Below are positions 43,438-56,800 of a stretch of 64,000 nucleotides of DNA, in pieces (position 1 is the first letter of the stretch; every line of letters starts with the position of its first letter). The DNA comes from Athripsodes cinereus (taxonomy: Eukaryota > Arthropoda > Insecta > Trichoptera > Leptoceridae). The stretch lies in the NCBI GenBank assembly GCA_947579605.1, contig OX388321.1, positions 18,343,614 through 18,407,613 of the forward strand. The letters run 5' to 3'. The notes below the pieces were generated by a model. That model searched no databases, was not told the origin of the DNA, and saw only the letters and a list, made by a program, of their open reading frames with translations. A program made the translations under genes and the position numbers.

Positions 43438-45730
43438 ATGGAAAACGGTGTAAGTAAGCGATATTGTGGCTCTCACGATGTCGTTATTAAAGTGGAAAAT
43501 GAACGTTTTTATTTGAAGAAAGATGTATTACGAGAGAAATGTGGTTACTTCGATGCTATGTTTAGTGGCAAATTCGCGGAGCATGGACAGGATGAAGTGG
43601 TTATTGAGGTAAACTTAATAATAAGTATAATATGTTTAGCATTATTCATAAGTGTTCGCAAAATTGACATCCCCATTTCCCAATTAAAATGTGCGAGAAT
43701 TGCACAAGCCTCGCCCACACCATGGGTTTTATTGGACTCTTGACTAATGTTCTTAATGATATTCGTTTATTTGGTTTTACAACGCATTTACTGCTAAAAA
43801 TATGTCACGTTATTTATTTATTTTTAAGGTTTTCTGTAGATATAATAGATATCATTGTGTTATATTTTGTTTACAGATAATTTCAGCAAGATCTATGACA
43901 TTTATATTGGATTATATTTTCCATCAAGTGCTTGAAATAGAGGATTTGAGTGATGTGTCTGAGTATGTAGAAGCTGCAATGTTTTTCCAACTGCAGGATC
44001 TTGTAGATCTAATTTTTGAAGGACTTATTTCCAAAATAAACTATTATTCATGGGCTAAAATATTGCAAATTGTGAAGCAATTCAATCTTACATCTCTGGA
44101 GTGTAAAGTCAGATGCTTTGGACTATATAACTTTACAGATGTGAAGAGGTACATAGAATGTATTGATAACTTAGCCATGTTGCACTGGTATCTTTCACAT
44201 ATGTACCTCAATGCATCACACGAATACCAAGTGTTTGAAGCTGGATATGAATGGTTGACCAAAATTAATGATAATAGTGAAAACAATATATTGGTTATAC
44301 TCAGCTGCTTAAATTATCAAAATATAGACCTGGATTCTTTAGAAAAGATCCTCAACAATCCCATGGTACAACATCACAATGTAGCAAAACAAGTTGTTGA
44401 AAACATTAAGTTAATTATCAGCCAAAGTATTAATCTGGAGTGCATATCTTCTGAAATGTACAAAGTCAACTATTTGAAGGATGTCACAGAGGATGTGTAT
44501 AATATTATTTGTGGTTTCCTTTTGTCTGTAAAGGAGCGTCGCAGCATTGAACAGCCCTGTGTGGTTAGAAAACGCAATAATGTGTTTTTAAAACGATACA
44601 ATCCAAAAATAAACAAATTGGAAAATTGGCTTATGGTAGCTGATAAGGATTGGTGGGGACATAATGTGTTACTTTGGAAAGGGTTTAATATAATTGTGAC
44701 ATGTGGGGAGACTAAAATGGGAAAAAATATTTGGAACACTGACATATTGATATATAATCTTTTGGATGAGAAATGGTCTGTTATGAATAGCTCACCCTCT
44801 CCAGCACGCAGGCATGCAGCTGCTATTATCAATGATGACATGATGTATATCATAGGGGGTGTCAATTCTTTCAGAGTATCATTGCAAACAGTTTCTATTT
44901 ATCACTTGAACAGTGATACATGGAGTAGTCTTCCTGATATTCCAGAGAGTTGCCAAAGTCCTGTTGCCACCTTCCACAAGGGGGAACTGTACGTTTCTGC
45001 AGAAATGTTGCATGTCTTTCGTAATAATCAATGGGTCACCCTTTTTAAGAACTCCATGAGACACAATTCTATATTGTCATATAAGAACTGCTTATATTTT
45101 GCTCAGAATTGGGGAAATTGTTTGAAATGTTGGGATTCCGACACTGTAATTGAATATATGAGAGCCAATGAACAAACTTGTAAGAAAACAAAATATAACA
45201 TTACAACCATGTGTAGAATTGGTGAGTTATTTTTAGATACATTATTTTGTTTAAGAAATGCATATTTAGTTAGTATGTGTTAATTATTATGCTGTGATGT
45301 TTTATGTTTACTTTTGTTATTTTTGCTACAATTTCTATAATCGTGTTAATTTATTGAACCAACATATAAGCCACGTATAATAATCAGTTATTATAATATG
45401 ATCTTTGCTTTATTATTTTGTAGCATGATTGAAATTTTATAACTTTGTATTATTTTTTTAGACAAATATGTTTATTTTCTGACGGAACCTGAAGACTTTA
45501 TAAAACAGACTTATTGTATAGAAAAATGTGACTTGGAGCAGAAGAGCAGTGCGGACACAGAAATACTTATGGAGACAATGGCATCGCCTACTTATCCCTA
45601 TAATACTTCGGAATGTTTCGCCGTTCCTAGCATTGAAGTAGACGACTTGTCTATTAATGTTTATGGGGAAAAATGGTTGGAAAGTTATAAACACACCAAT
45701 GGCAATGTGAATGGTTCATTGAAATGTTGA
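43438..45730 (+). CDS. BTB-BACK-kelch protein, complete, 3 exons, 594 residues
   Basis: Proteins of this build usually act as substrate adaptors for cullin-3 ubiquitin ligases: BTB and BACK bind cullin, kelch repeats bind the target. Exons are 43438-43608, 43877-45221 and 45462-45730 (TGA), with phases 0 and 1. The BTB domain spans ~13-107 (HDVVIKVENERFYLKKDVLR ... GYFDAMFSGKFAE, YVEAAMFFQLQDLVD). BACK spans ~108-220 (LTSLECKVRCFGLYNF, EVFEAGYEWL-like). The kelch region spans ~290-470, with WSVMNSSPSPARRHAAAI and MMYIIGGVNSF as the clearest blade; later blades are divergent. The C-terminal ~90 residues are a tail without a known domain. I cannot assign it to a named kelch subfamily. Intron 1 interrupts the BTB domain. 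Confidence 0.88.
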
Positions 45731-46554
45731 AAAAAAAATGTCTAATAATAATAACAACAATATGGTCGATTTGTATGTGGCGCCGTTTAATAATTTGTGA
45801 CCATCTCAGGGGCGCTGGAACTTCTTATGAACTGTAATGTTTTCAACTTGCTCCTGAATATGGTACTTGTTTCCATTTGCTAGTCATATTTCCTTAGCAA
45901 TATTTTTAGTTTATTTTATACTTGTCTTTGTATATTTGTTGCTAATTATTTAGTCAATATTTGTGACATTGTAAGACATGTTATCAATGTATTTATTAGA
46001 TATCATGTTGTGTTACTAACTTACAGCAATACTGAAAGGTTTTTATTCTTGAGACTGACCAAGAATACCGTAATGGTGATGGTCATTAAAAAAAAACTAA
46101 AAGGTTATTGTGATTTTAGAATGCATTTATGTATAACTTACTTGCTTACTTATATTTTAATTTGTAGTATTAATCATGTATTCTGTTTTAAGTATATTCA
46201 TGTTATATTATGTAAAAGCTTACATAAATACATCACAACTGACAAGTGAATCTTACAAAGCTTAGATACTAGATGCATCCTGCATTGAATTGTAAACCTT
46301 TTGACTTATGCTTTATGTATGGAACTGATGAAGGTGAACAGTAATGCAATATAAAATAGAATACATATATGATAATCACTTAAAACAAGACCATCTTATT
46401 ACACTCAAAACAGTGGTGTAAGTAAAAAGTGCAAAAGTCCATTTAAGTCAGTTTGGAGAAACGGCATTTCAGGTTGTCTTATAAAAGTTTTAAATGCCTT
46501 GTAAAAGGCAGGTGTTGGTGAAATCAAACCTATAAGACAATAAACATTCATGAT
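45731..46554. other. 3' region of the BTB-kelch gene
   Basis: AT-rich. The piece at 45742-45830 (GGCGCCGTTTAATAATTTGT, GGGGCGCTGG) matches part of 35270-35330 and is a dispersed repeat. No clear canonical poly(A) site was chosen. Confidence 0.4.
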
Positions 46555-46700
46555 TCAGAGATGAGGAATCCCATCCATTCTGAATGTATTATGTTCTATT
46601 GTCACGTAGAGGATGTCACATAGAGATGTTTATTACTTGCAGTTTGTCCGCTAGCTGCCCCACTTGTGAGATGTGCTGTGATGTTATAGTGGTAGCATTT
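46555..46700 (+). repeat. SINE-like dispersed repeat
   Basis: CAGAGATGAGGAATCCCATC, CATTCTGAATGTATTATG, TGTTTATTACTTGCAGTTTG and GAGATGTGCTGTGATG: the family consensus with a small insertion. Confidence 0.6.
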
Positions 46701-49660
46701 AAAGTTTTGTTGTTTGAGAGCTTATCAAATTCACATTGTTACAGTGGCTGGGGGTGCGTCCCCCCTTGAGTTTTTTCTGAATCCGTCGCTGCATTGCTAT
46801 AGATCATATTTAATATGTATGTAGAAAACAATACTCTTTATTTTTCCCAATAAATTTAAAATCTCTAGTACTTGCCTAAAGACTGAATATCAAGCTACCT
46901 TGTGTTGTTTTCTATATATTATTAAAGTCTTTTCAAATTGTATTGTGTTTTATGACTTGCTACTTTTCCCCTCGCTTTTGATTCAGTTTTCAAAAAATGT
47001 AAAAATTTTAAAGTGATTAGTTCATTGAAGACCAAAATTTCATCACTATGTTTCTAATTGATTATTTCCTCCAGTTCATAATGTTCCTGTTACTTGTTGT
47101 TTGAATATGTTTCAGGTATTCATTGATAATGTGTGAATATCCCTGACCTTACCAATGATTTGTGAGCTGGTAGCGAATACAGATATCACTAATTATTTGA
47201 TTACACTGTTTACATTGTGTTTTATTGATGGTATACAAATATTATGTTTTTATGAATTGATACACATACACAATAATATTTTGATTAGAGTACAATCAGT
47301 TACTAGCTGTGATAATATTTTTATTCGTGCATAATATTGAAATATCACAAAATTGAGTTTGCTAAGAGTCAGAAATTTATTCATTCCTTCATTATTCTAT
47401 GTTTGGAATACAAACACTTGTGAATTATTTATTTACTTATTTTATTCCTGTTAAAAAAGTCGGTATTAAAATTATGAAATAGAATATTGTTAAGATGCAA
47501 GAAATTCTAGCGTACAATTCTAGGAAAACGTTTTTATTTGAGTACGATGGAGAGAATAAATAATTTATATAGCCTGTATTCAAATTGTGCAAACTGTGTC
47601 TTAATATGTATGAATCGACTTAGGCTGGTATAAGGGTTACTATTATTCTGATTTAAGTGTGTAACTGGATTATATATTCAAATGAAATATTAGACTTACA
47701 TTGCCATGTGATCACTAGATTAATAACATTTTGAGTCCATTGAAGATTGTGAATGCCGTATTGCCTTTTAAATTGACACACACACGCATAAAAGCCATGT
47801 AATATTATACACGGATTGTAATCTATTTCTAAAAAGAATGCTAACCACTGCCAAAACACATGTAAAGTTGTTTGTCCTTCAAATATTTGACAGTTCTGTA
47901 GAACATATTCATTTTTATTAAAGTTTTAATTCAAAATTTTTACTGTAACACTTTAAAATATCTTGACAAAATTTGATTTATATTTATATTTGATATATAA
48001 TTTGAGATATATTTGATATATAATTTGAGATATATTTGATCACTCAATTAAAGTTCTAGATAATTTTATATCAGGTATTTGCGTGAATAAATAAATTATA
48101 GATTCTAATAAAAAAAATAGATAGGACTTTTAGAGTCGTAATTTTGCAATATAAGTTATTCACAAATATGGCAATAAAATTATGGCAAAAATCTTTTGTA
48201 AAATAAAATTATTTTACTATAAATGTAATCAGCGCTCTCTCCTTATGAAAATAATGTGAGATAATACCATTTGTTTTATTTTAACTAAATTACATTGAAT
48301 GTGGAGAATGTCACTATTTGCACTTCAACATTGCTTTTGAATCAATAATTTCATGTGGTTTTTCACTAAGATTGCAAATTAATTTGATTAAACTATAAAT
48401 TAATAAATAGTTAATATTGACACTTGTTGACACTCAATCATTTTTAATAGTACAAAATTCGAGTTTGTATTTATAAATCTAATATAATATTATCTTTTAA
48501 TATTGTTTACATAATTAAAAAGTACAATTAAATCACTCGAAGCAATATGTAATGTTGTCTCATATGTACCTTAATGTGAATTGAATTGACTTTCTTACCT
48601 GATTGTAAACTTATGATTCTTTGTCGTGTCTCTCACTCACTTGGGTGCTTAGATTAATTAATATTTTACTATTTAGGAATATTAAGAAAAATGTTCATGT
48701 CCAGTGCCTTTGTAAATTACTTTAACCATATATAACGTAGAAAATTTTCATTTAAGATAAAAGTTTATATTGCTAGTGTGAAGATTGTATGTTTTTTTTC
48801 TCGGATCAATATTCCTAAATATACCCTACTAACATTTTCAAAGATGCATTATTAATTTTAGAGAATATCATGCAGTTTTTCCAAAATTATCTTACAGAAA
48901 ATGCTGTAATTTTTTTTAGAAATTTATTAATACATTATTAGGCCTATATGTATTTGTTGATAGAGTACTAATGTAGGTAGTTATGTTTGCTTATTTTGTG
49001 TTTTTTGTGTTATTGATTTTATTTTTTTTTTGATTGAAGACTATAATTTTCTTATTCTTGTTGGTTGTAAAAAGGTGTAAGCCGTATTTTTCATGAATAA
49101 ATAAATAATTGTCACTGCCTGTGGTATATTGTAAATATGCAGTTTTTATAATGTATACTATGTATTCTTCCAAATCACTTAAAATAATCAGAATTTCATT
49201 TGAGTTTCTTATACCATATAATATTTATTGTCATTACTCTAAATATTGAGTAATATTTTTACGAGGCACATAATTATCCCTACATAATTCATATAATCTT
49301 ATAATACTTCTGATGTAAACATTTTTATTTGGTATTATTTAATTATTTTGATAAGAAATTTACGACTTATGTACGCAATCAATTGATAGGTACTGTGAGA
49401 ATTAATGTTTTTATTTTCAACATTACAGAATATTCTTATATCTTTATTATATTATGTTACCTACTTGGAGATCATGTTTAGGGAACTGTTTTTAGTAATA
49501 TAATATGATCTAGATATGAGCATCTTAATTAAGATAGTTTCATTTAAGCCTTGACTAGTCTTTGCTGTATCCTAATATAATTTATTTATTCTTAACTGTT
49601 CATTGATCCCAATACACACAATTGAATAGACAAATGGATTTAAATTAAATACAATCAATA
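46701..49660. other. No gene seen (about 3 kb, AT-rich)
   Basis: All frames are closed by stops within about 70 codons. A short tandem pair (ATTTGATATATAATTTGAGA at about 47990-48040) is the only repeat noticed. Confidence 0.5.
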
Positions 49661-49749
49661 TACAGAGGGTGAAATAAATAAAACAAATGTTTTATTCTAC
49701 TATTTACACAAATCACTCGTACCGGGTGGAATGCTTATGAGAAATAATA

Positions 49750-49845
49750 ATATTCTACTATTTGTTTATTTGACGAGAGATACGTCTTTCGTCTTGTCAG
49801 GACATTGTCAATCTCGTCAAATAAACAAGTAGTAGAATAAAAAAA
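49750..49845. repeat. Short inverted repeat
   Basis: TTCTACTATTTGTTTATTTG + ACGAGA (from about 49753) and TCTCGTCAAATAAACAAGTA + GTAGAA (from about 49813) face each other. Flanking TACAGAGGGTGAA words at 49670 and 49900 link it to the foldback-type repeats. Confidence 0.55.
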
Positions 49846-50194
49846 TTGTTTTATTTATTTCGCTATGGAATTCTACTACCTAAACACCGACACAGTGAAT
49901 ATACAGAGGGTGAATCGCAAAGGCCTAATCTCTTCCAGCTAGTTTTATTCAATTAAAAAAGCATTAATAATTTCCTAAATCAATTGTAGTGGTATTGTGA
50001 AGAGTAGAGTAGAAATATATTAATTGCACATTTCCAATTTATATTAGAATGCACCATACCATTTGTATTAATTCTTTCCTCCATCATCAATTTTACAATA
50101 TTAAAAATTACGAACTGTTGAGCACCCAGCAATGAATATGTCTCCCCCTTTTTTTGTAAGTTTTCGACTGTCCTGTAAAATACAGGTGATTCGA

Positions 50195-50640
50195 AAGAAG
50201 ACATTTTACATCTTGAATTCAGCGATGAGATTTGTCGCCCATCCTGAATGTCTTAATTTTTTGTTGGCACTGAGAGGACAACTTGCATGCATGTTTATTA
50301 CATGCAGCTGGTCTGTTGACTATCCCATTGTGGAATACGCTGTAATGGTATAGAGTAGTATAGTAAAAATTAAATTGAACAATATGGATATTAAGAATAT
50401 CTCTTTTGAAAACAATTTTCTATTTATTACGACATATGTACTAACTTTTTTTTATGAACTCTTTAATTCTCTGTATCTATACCATCACGGCATATCCCAC
50501 AAGTGGGGTAACCAGCAGACCAGCTACATGTAAGAAACATGCAAGCTTTTCTCTTCGTGCCAATATCAAATCAAGACATTCAGGATGGGTGGCAAACCTC
50601 ATCGCTGAGTTTAAGATGTACAATGTCTTAATTCTCTGTA
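50195..50640. repeat. Two SINE-like copies in inverted orientation
   Basis: The plus copy, 50195-50360 (ACATCTTGAATTCAGCGATG, GATTTGTCGCCCATCCTGAA, CATGCAGCTGGTCTGTTGAC, CGCTGTAATGGTATAG), faces a minus copy at 50462-50640. They are about 100 bp apart and could form a long hairpin if transcribed. Confidence 0.7.
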
Positions 50641-50649
50641 TCTCGTGTG

Positions 50650-52367
50650 TATTTGTCATTTGCATGTTTATTCTTTTGTATCATTTATTACTATTATTAT
50701 TATTGCAATATTATACATGTCTGTATTATTTGTTCTCTTGCATTCAATGACAGATAAGATGGTTTATTATTTGTTTTATTAATCCGTATCTTTGTTCATA
50801 AGGCTGCACTATAATATTTTTCATAGAGCTTATAATATTTTTGTGTGTTATTATTGCAAATACTTAACTTAATAAGGACGTATGTAATAAGTACGTATTA
50901 TATTTATAGTGAATTATTATGCACAGTGCACTTACCGCAATGCCTTTACTAATATTTAACTTCAACTACTTTTGATATAATAAATTCATCTTTGTTTTTA
51001 TTACTGCACTGATTACTATATAGTATATGTAGCTGTTAGCTTGTAATGTTATAAGAACACATTGAGTATTTTCTTTTGCAAGTTAGAATATCCACCGAAC
51101 TCTAATGTTTAGGAATATTATAGACGCAACTAAAAAAAATTAAGGCTGATGATTTGACACAAGTTCCTTACTTTATTTTCATAGTTAAATATCTGTGTTG
51201 TCACACTTTTTGAAATGTCTTATTTGTGCAAAGTATATCAAAGTAGAATTCACCGTTTTGAACTGTTATATTAGACTTTCTAGATTTATGTTATGTCCTC
51301 TCTATTTACGATTTATATTGCTTCTCTGATGGTAATTGTATTGTTTGTAACTTGAACTCAATTCACAATTAATTTACAAGTATGATGGATATTAGTGATT
51401 TATTAAGTAAATTTTAACCCATTCTTTTTTTTTTTGCTGTGTGCGAAGTATTTCTGAATAACTATATTCTGAATTTGTAGTTTACATTCATACATCTTCG
51501 TTCCCTTGTCCTTGTTAAGTCGGGTGCCATTTGTTTCTAGATACTTCCCCCAGAGATATTTGTCTATTGCTGCTTCTAAGATTTATGGTTACTCCAAACC
51601 AAGTCTTTCAAAGTTCTTTACAATTTACTATTATACAAAGATTTAAGCAATTGCCCCGATCACTCATAAATGAGTGAATGTTTTATGTAACCATCAATTA
51701 TACGTGTTTTTTGATAAAACAATGTTTATTTATTTTAAGTCTGGAGTTTGTCTTAGTATTGTTATTTCTTAATTGCTAATTATAATTTAAAAAAGAAATA
51801 TTATTCGTAGTGAACTATCAATATCCACAAGAAATTTTACGATGAAGATGATGTTTGGAAATATTTGCATACAGCTATTATTGTTTGATCTATGTTGGAT
51901 TATTTGAATACATCTCAGTTCTATTTGTTTCAATGTTTTTATTTAACCAAATATCTCACTGATAATATTTAACTCTATGTCTCATGCATTGCATAGGTTT
52001 ATTTTCATTAATGTATACATTGTAAAATGACTGTATGATACCTGTGAAATTAAGCAAACAAAAAATAGTTAGATTTTATTATTTATAGTAGAATTCAAAA
52101 TATAATAATGCAAAGTTACTTACATATTTACATGCATTTATAAAAGAATCTCAGTTATTGGTCTTTTTTAATAATATTTTATTTAGGCATACAATATTGC
52201 TTTTATTATTTTACTGATTTTATTAATGTATGTATAATTGTGATTTATTAAAGTTACATTGTAATTTAGTATCATAAATAAAAGATAACAAAAAGGGCAT
52301 TGTACGAGTATATTAAACAAACAAATCCTTGGTTTTGATTTAAAGTTTTCAACATTTTTGTTTATTT
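50650..52367. other. No gene seen; one LINE shred
   Basis: At 51515-51620 the reverse strand carries a decayed 'GLE.P.ILEAAIDKYLWGKY' C-terminal LINE block related to 33720-33850. Otherwise AT-rich sequence without supported features. Confidence 0.4.
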
Positions 52368-52442
52368 GATGATTTGTAGTTTGCCAATGACCGATGATTT
52401 GTAGTTTGTCAATGACCGATGATTTGTGGTTTGTCAATGGCC
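52368..52442 (+). repeat. Three tandem 25-bp units
   Basis: GATGATTTGTAGTTTGYCAA + TGACC three times, with 1-2 changes per unit. Confidence 0.9.
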
Positions 52443-53842
52443 GTAAATTAATTAGATAAATCAATATTACTGCATGATTAGAATTAGTGCACTGAAAAAA
52501 TGTATTTCAGCTTATATGAAAAATAACTAGACTTTATTTTTTATTTAATTATTATTTTAAGAGTACCGTTAATTAATATTTAACTGCCTGTAGTAAAATA
52601 TTGAGACTATTAAGTATACTAAACAGCAATCAAACTTTAATAAACTTTTTGAAAACATCATACACATGTATTCGTTCTCTTGCAGAATAGTGTAGGTGTT
52701 GACTCATTTATTTCTCATAAATATTTGTAATCTCGGCCATTATTATATGTATATTGTATACAGGAAATTCACATAATTGGTGCATCCAAAATTACCAAAC
52801 AATCAATGTGAATGAATGTATCCTATATAATATATTCATTTTCTTCTCTTTGTTGATATAGAAAAGATTAGAAAATGAAACCAATTAGCTCAATATCTTT
52901 CATTCAAAATCAAAACATGATTTTAACATCTACACTTCTTAGTAAGTAAAATCCAGTCTCCGACATCCAGTTGTGTCAAAAATTCATAAAATATTCTTCC
53001 ATTTGTTTGTATTTATAACGGAAGGAAAGAATATTTGTTCACGTCGTTTGTTCCAAAAGTGTGGTGGCACTTGTTGTAAAATACCTACATAGTTTTCTAA
53101 CAGTAAAAGTGATAGACGAAATATTTAATTATCAAAATAGTGATTTTAATTTGTAGATTATGTTAGTTGATACTATCCCAGTACTACATATTTTAAGCAG
53201 TGCTTACTAAGTGTACTTAATATAACCAGTTTGTAATATTTATATAAGCACCCCATGTATTCCCAGTGCATATTTGAATTGACGTTATATCCCATTTTGT
53301 ATTGAGTTATTATCTATTTTGTTTTGTATTGTACACATTTACCTATTGTTCATATTATACCTACTTATTAAAAAATATACAATATTTGCTTTGTGTTTAT
53401 ACCCTTATATATAAACTATGTGTTTCAACCCTTATACCTTTAAATAGTTTAAGATGAATAAGATTAAATAATTTCTAATTAAATTTAATGGATGATGAGT
53501 AAATCTGCGCCTCAACCGCACATTTGAACATTTATTTCAAATTGTTTCGTAGATTTTCTTAATGAAAAGGGGTGTATAGAAAATTGTTTATTTTGTTAAA
53601 AGAAGTCATTTATTTATTAAAGCACAGGAAATAATGAAAAATCTTAATTAATATTGAATTGAGAAAATCATATTATTTAAAACCTATTGTCAATAACAAA
53701 AAAAGAAAAAATTAAAATGTAATAATATTTAATTATTAATTTGTTCAATGTACTAAAAATATTGTTGACTTAGAGAGATTACATTTGTTTGTTGTAATAA
53801 AACTAGTTAAATGCTTGCATGTGGACCACTGTATAGTGACAA
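52443..53842. other. No gene seen; 3' flank of the Kir gene
   Basis: AT-rich, no open frame. The minus-strand 3' UTR of the channel gene begins here; minus-strand AATAAA signals (TTTATT on plus) are frequent, so no single site is chosen. Confidence 0.45.
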
Positions 53843-56800
53843 TTATTTAATTATTGGTTGTCGTCTCGTCACATGAGGTCTATATTCTCTCCTGAAGCTC
53901 CATCCTGGACTTGTGAGTGTAGACGGTGATGATGGTGTGGATATAAAGAATGGTGAAGAAGGTCCTTGTTCTGTTACTTGATCCAGTAGTCTGGCACTAC
54001 ATAGTGGAGTGTCAACTGCTTTTACTGTGTTTAGAGACTTTTGGTCTACCTCGTATGATCCTTTTTCTCTGTTGTAACTAAAATTAAAAGTTAGTGTAAA
54101 TTGGTGTGAAAAATTAGAGAATAGTGGGTCACTGTCCAATATAAAATTATATTTTAATTTTTTTTTTATATAATAATATAAAAAAATATAAGTATAGATT
54201 TTGCAGTTATGTCGTCAGTTTGAGAATGACGCCACCTGTTGGTTTGAGAATGAACGGTCGGTCCATGTGCAATCGAAAGCTTTCCACCCAAATTCAACGT
54301 GTGATATTTTTTAAGTAAACAATAGTCGGTACAAATACCCGTTATATTATAGAAAAAGGTACTGTAAGAAAACCGAAGAGTTTTTAAAATAGAATCCACC
54401 AGAACCAGCAAATTTTTGAAAGTGGTCAATGAAAACAAAAAGTTTGGGAACCTCTGATCTAAATTTTACCTTAAAATGTTGGTAAATCTCTGTCCCCAGA
54501 GTATATTGTGTGGAAGGTATGATGTCCTAGTCTGGGCCATTTGTCCTGTTACTCTGGAGGAACCAGTTATGGAAAACACTACTTCAAATCTAAAACATTA
54601 ATTATTGTCAATACGTATATCTTGTATTTATCCATGTTGGCCTGTCCTACAATAGGGGTAACAAGCATAGAAATTTTATATAGAAAATGCCAAACATCGT
54701 TATTTAATAATAGACATTGAGCTAGTATTTTGTCATCTGAAATGGCTAATAATTATTGCCAATCTTATCTATTTTGAAAGATGAGTTAATGTGAAAGATG
54801 AAACAAATAGAAAAATGTGTGCTGCAATTTAATGTAAATTTATTTGGTTTTACATGAATAGATTGTGAAATGCTGTCAACATATCCATGTATTATTACCA
54901 TAAAATTCAATATTAAATTGTCATTATTTAATATCTATAATTATTAGAAACTAACTTTTGATCGAGTAAATCTTTGGCACTTGTATCGTAAAGTGGACTT
55001 CCTTCCACAATGTTGTGTTGTATGGTGGTTGGCCACATGATGACAGGATTCTGGTGCTCCAGGAGCAATGGTGTAGTATTGGGAATGTTGTGGTTCACAA
55101 GGTAGCCAGACACTCTTGTACCAATCACATGTTTTCCTTGAGTGTCCCAAATTCTCACCACTAGACACAGTTGACCGTCTCGCATACAAATCTGTGAATT
55201 ATATTATTTCAATCACTGCACTGACAAAAAATAATTCCATATTATTAATGAGATCTGATGAACTTGTTAAAATAAAATTGACTTACTACAGCATGCTTAC
55301 TAAATCCAACACCTTCTGTTATCTTTTCGGGTCTGGCTATCTTGGCATAAACTATGCCTACTAATGCTCCAAGAAGTGCATATCCTGCGATTACCTGCAG
55401 ATTTGGAATAACATTGCATTTACAGAAACTTATCAAAGATATTTACTTATTGCAGAATTAAACTTGTTTAAATAAATGGCGGTAATGACACCTGCATGGA
55501 TCCTACACCTACAGTGAAGAAGGACATAAACTGTGGCACATGTATATAATTAAAGAGACTAGCAGAAAATAGGGAGGAATAGGAATGGAGAAGAAAATAC
55601 AAACTGCCAGCAGAGGAATCCAATGAATAATTGTAATAGTGGCCTAGTGGGTTACATAATTTATAACATACTTCCATAGATTTATATGTACGAAGTAATA
55701 TAATTCTATGCATACTTCCGTAAACTTTCTACAGACATCGCTAGTATAGTTACTTTCATAGTTTTTAGATAGATGGCACCAGTATATTTGCTTATACCAG
55801 GGATGGCAAACCTATGGCGCGCGAATAAAAATAAAAAAATAAAAGTGATTATACAAATAAATCTAATAAGTTTTATCAATAGTATATTTTTTTATAATAT
55901 TGACCAGGCGATGTTAATGCAAATTAGTTCAAGGCCTCTAGTATAATAGATTTAGTCAATAAATTTAAGAAGAAGTATGTGCAATTATTTTTAATCCTTG
56001 CTGCGGTCTATTTATTGAATGATGACTATGTGTAATGTTTAAAAGCGATAATTATTACCTCCATAACCATAATAAAAATAACTTCAGGACATTCTTCAGT
56101 TGGAGATTTCTCACCATAGCCAATAGAAACCTGAAACATAGAATTAAATGTACCTACAGACGTAATAACTAGTAGGTAAATAGTATTACGTAATTTACAC
56201 ATGTACGTAATATGAAGTTAAAAAATGTACCTATTTTTCTCTGATCGATATCCACATTTTTTTTTAACATTTTGTGTTGTAGCATTTGCCTCTTACCTTA
56301 GGCGGCCAACTTTTGTGGCTTATGTGGACATTGAAGAGATACCCACCACAGTCCCCACGTTCGGATATCTCAAGAGTCGTTAACTCCTACTTATCCGCAT
56401 ACAAATTGTCAACTATGTGGATCTTTTTTAGTTTTATTGTTCACGAATTGGTACACACGTAAAATTTCTAAGCCCTCCCTCCGTCGCCAAATAACTAAAG
56501 CGTTTTTCGGGAACTCTTTTAAAATTAATTATTGGAGTGCGGGGCGACAATTGCCGTTATGGGACGGTTGGCCACCTTACTTCTATCCTACTTGGTAAGC
56601 ACTTATGGCCGGTTTCAATAACCTATCTATCCGTGACTGCCGATTGAAATCTATTGTGTTCTATATTTTAAATCATTTTTTATTTGAATCGACAGTCACG
56701 GATAGATAGGTTATTGAAACCGGCCATTAATGAGTCCAAGGAATGTCGCGTGAGAAATTAAAAATGTAGGTAACTTATTAAAGATTTAAAAAAAAAAACA

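Noticed and set aside
43802..43876. N-terminal extension of the kelch exon 2 frame
   Set aside because: It lies before a clear acceptor (TTTACAG) and the BTB domain is completed only by the exon at 43438-43608.
45458..45694. 78-codon minus-strand frame
   Set aside because: Antisense shadow of the last exon of the BTB-kelch gene.
54166..54438. 90-codon minus-strand frame in Kir intron 7
   Set aside because: It overlaps a fragment of the hAT-related module, and the Kir exons on each side splice in phase across it.
55116..55364. 82-codon plus-strand frame
   Set aside because: Antisense to Kir exons 5 and 6.
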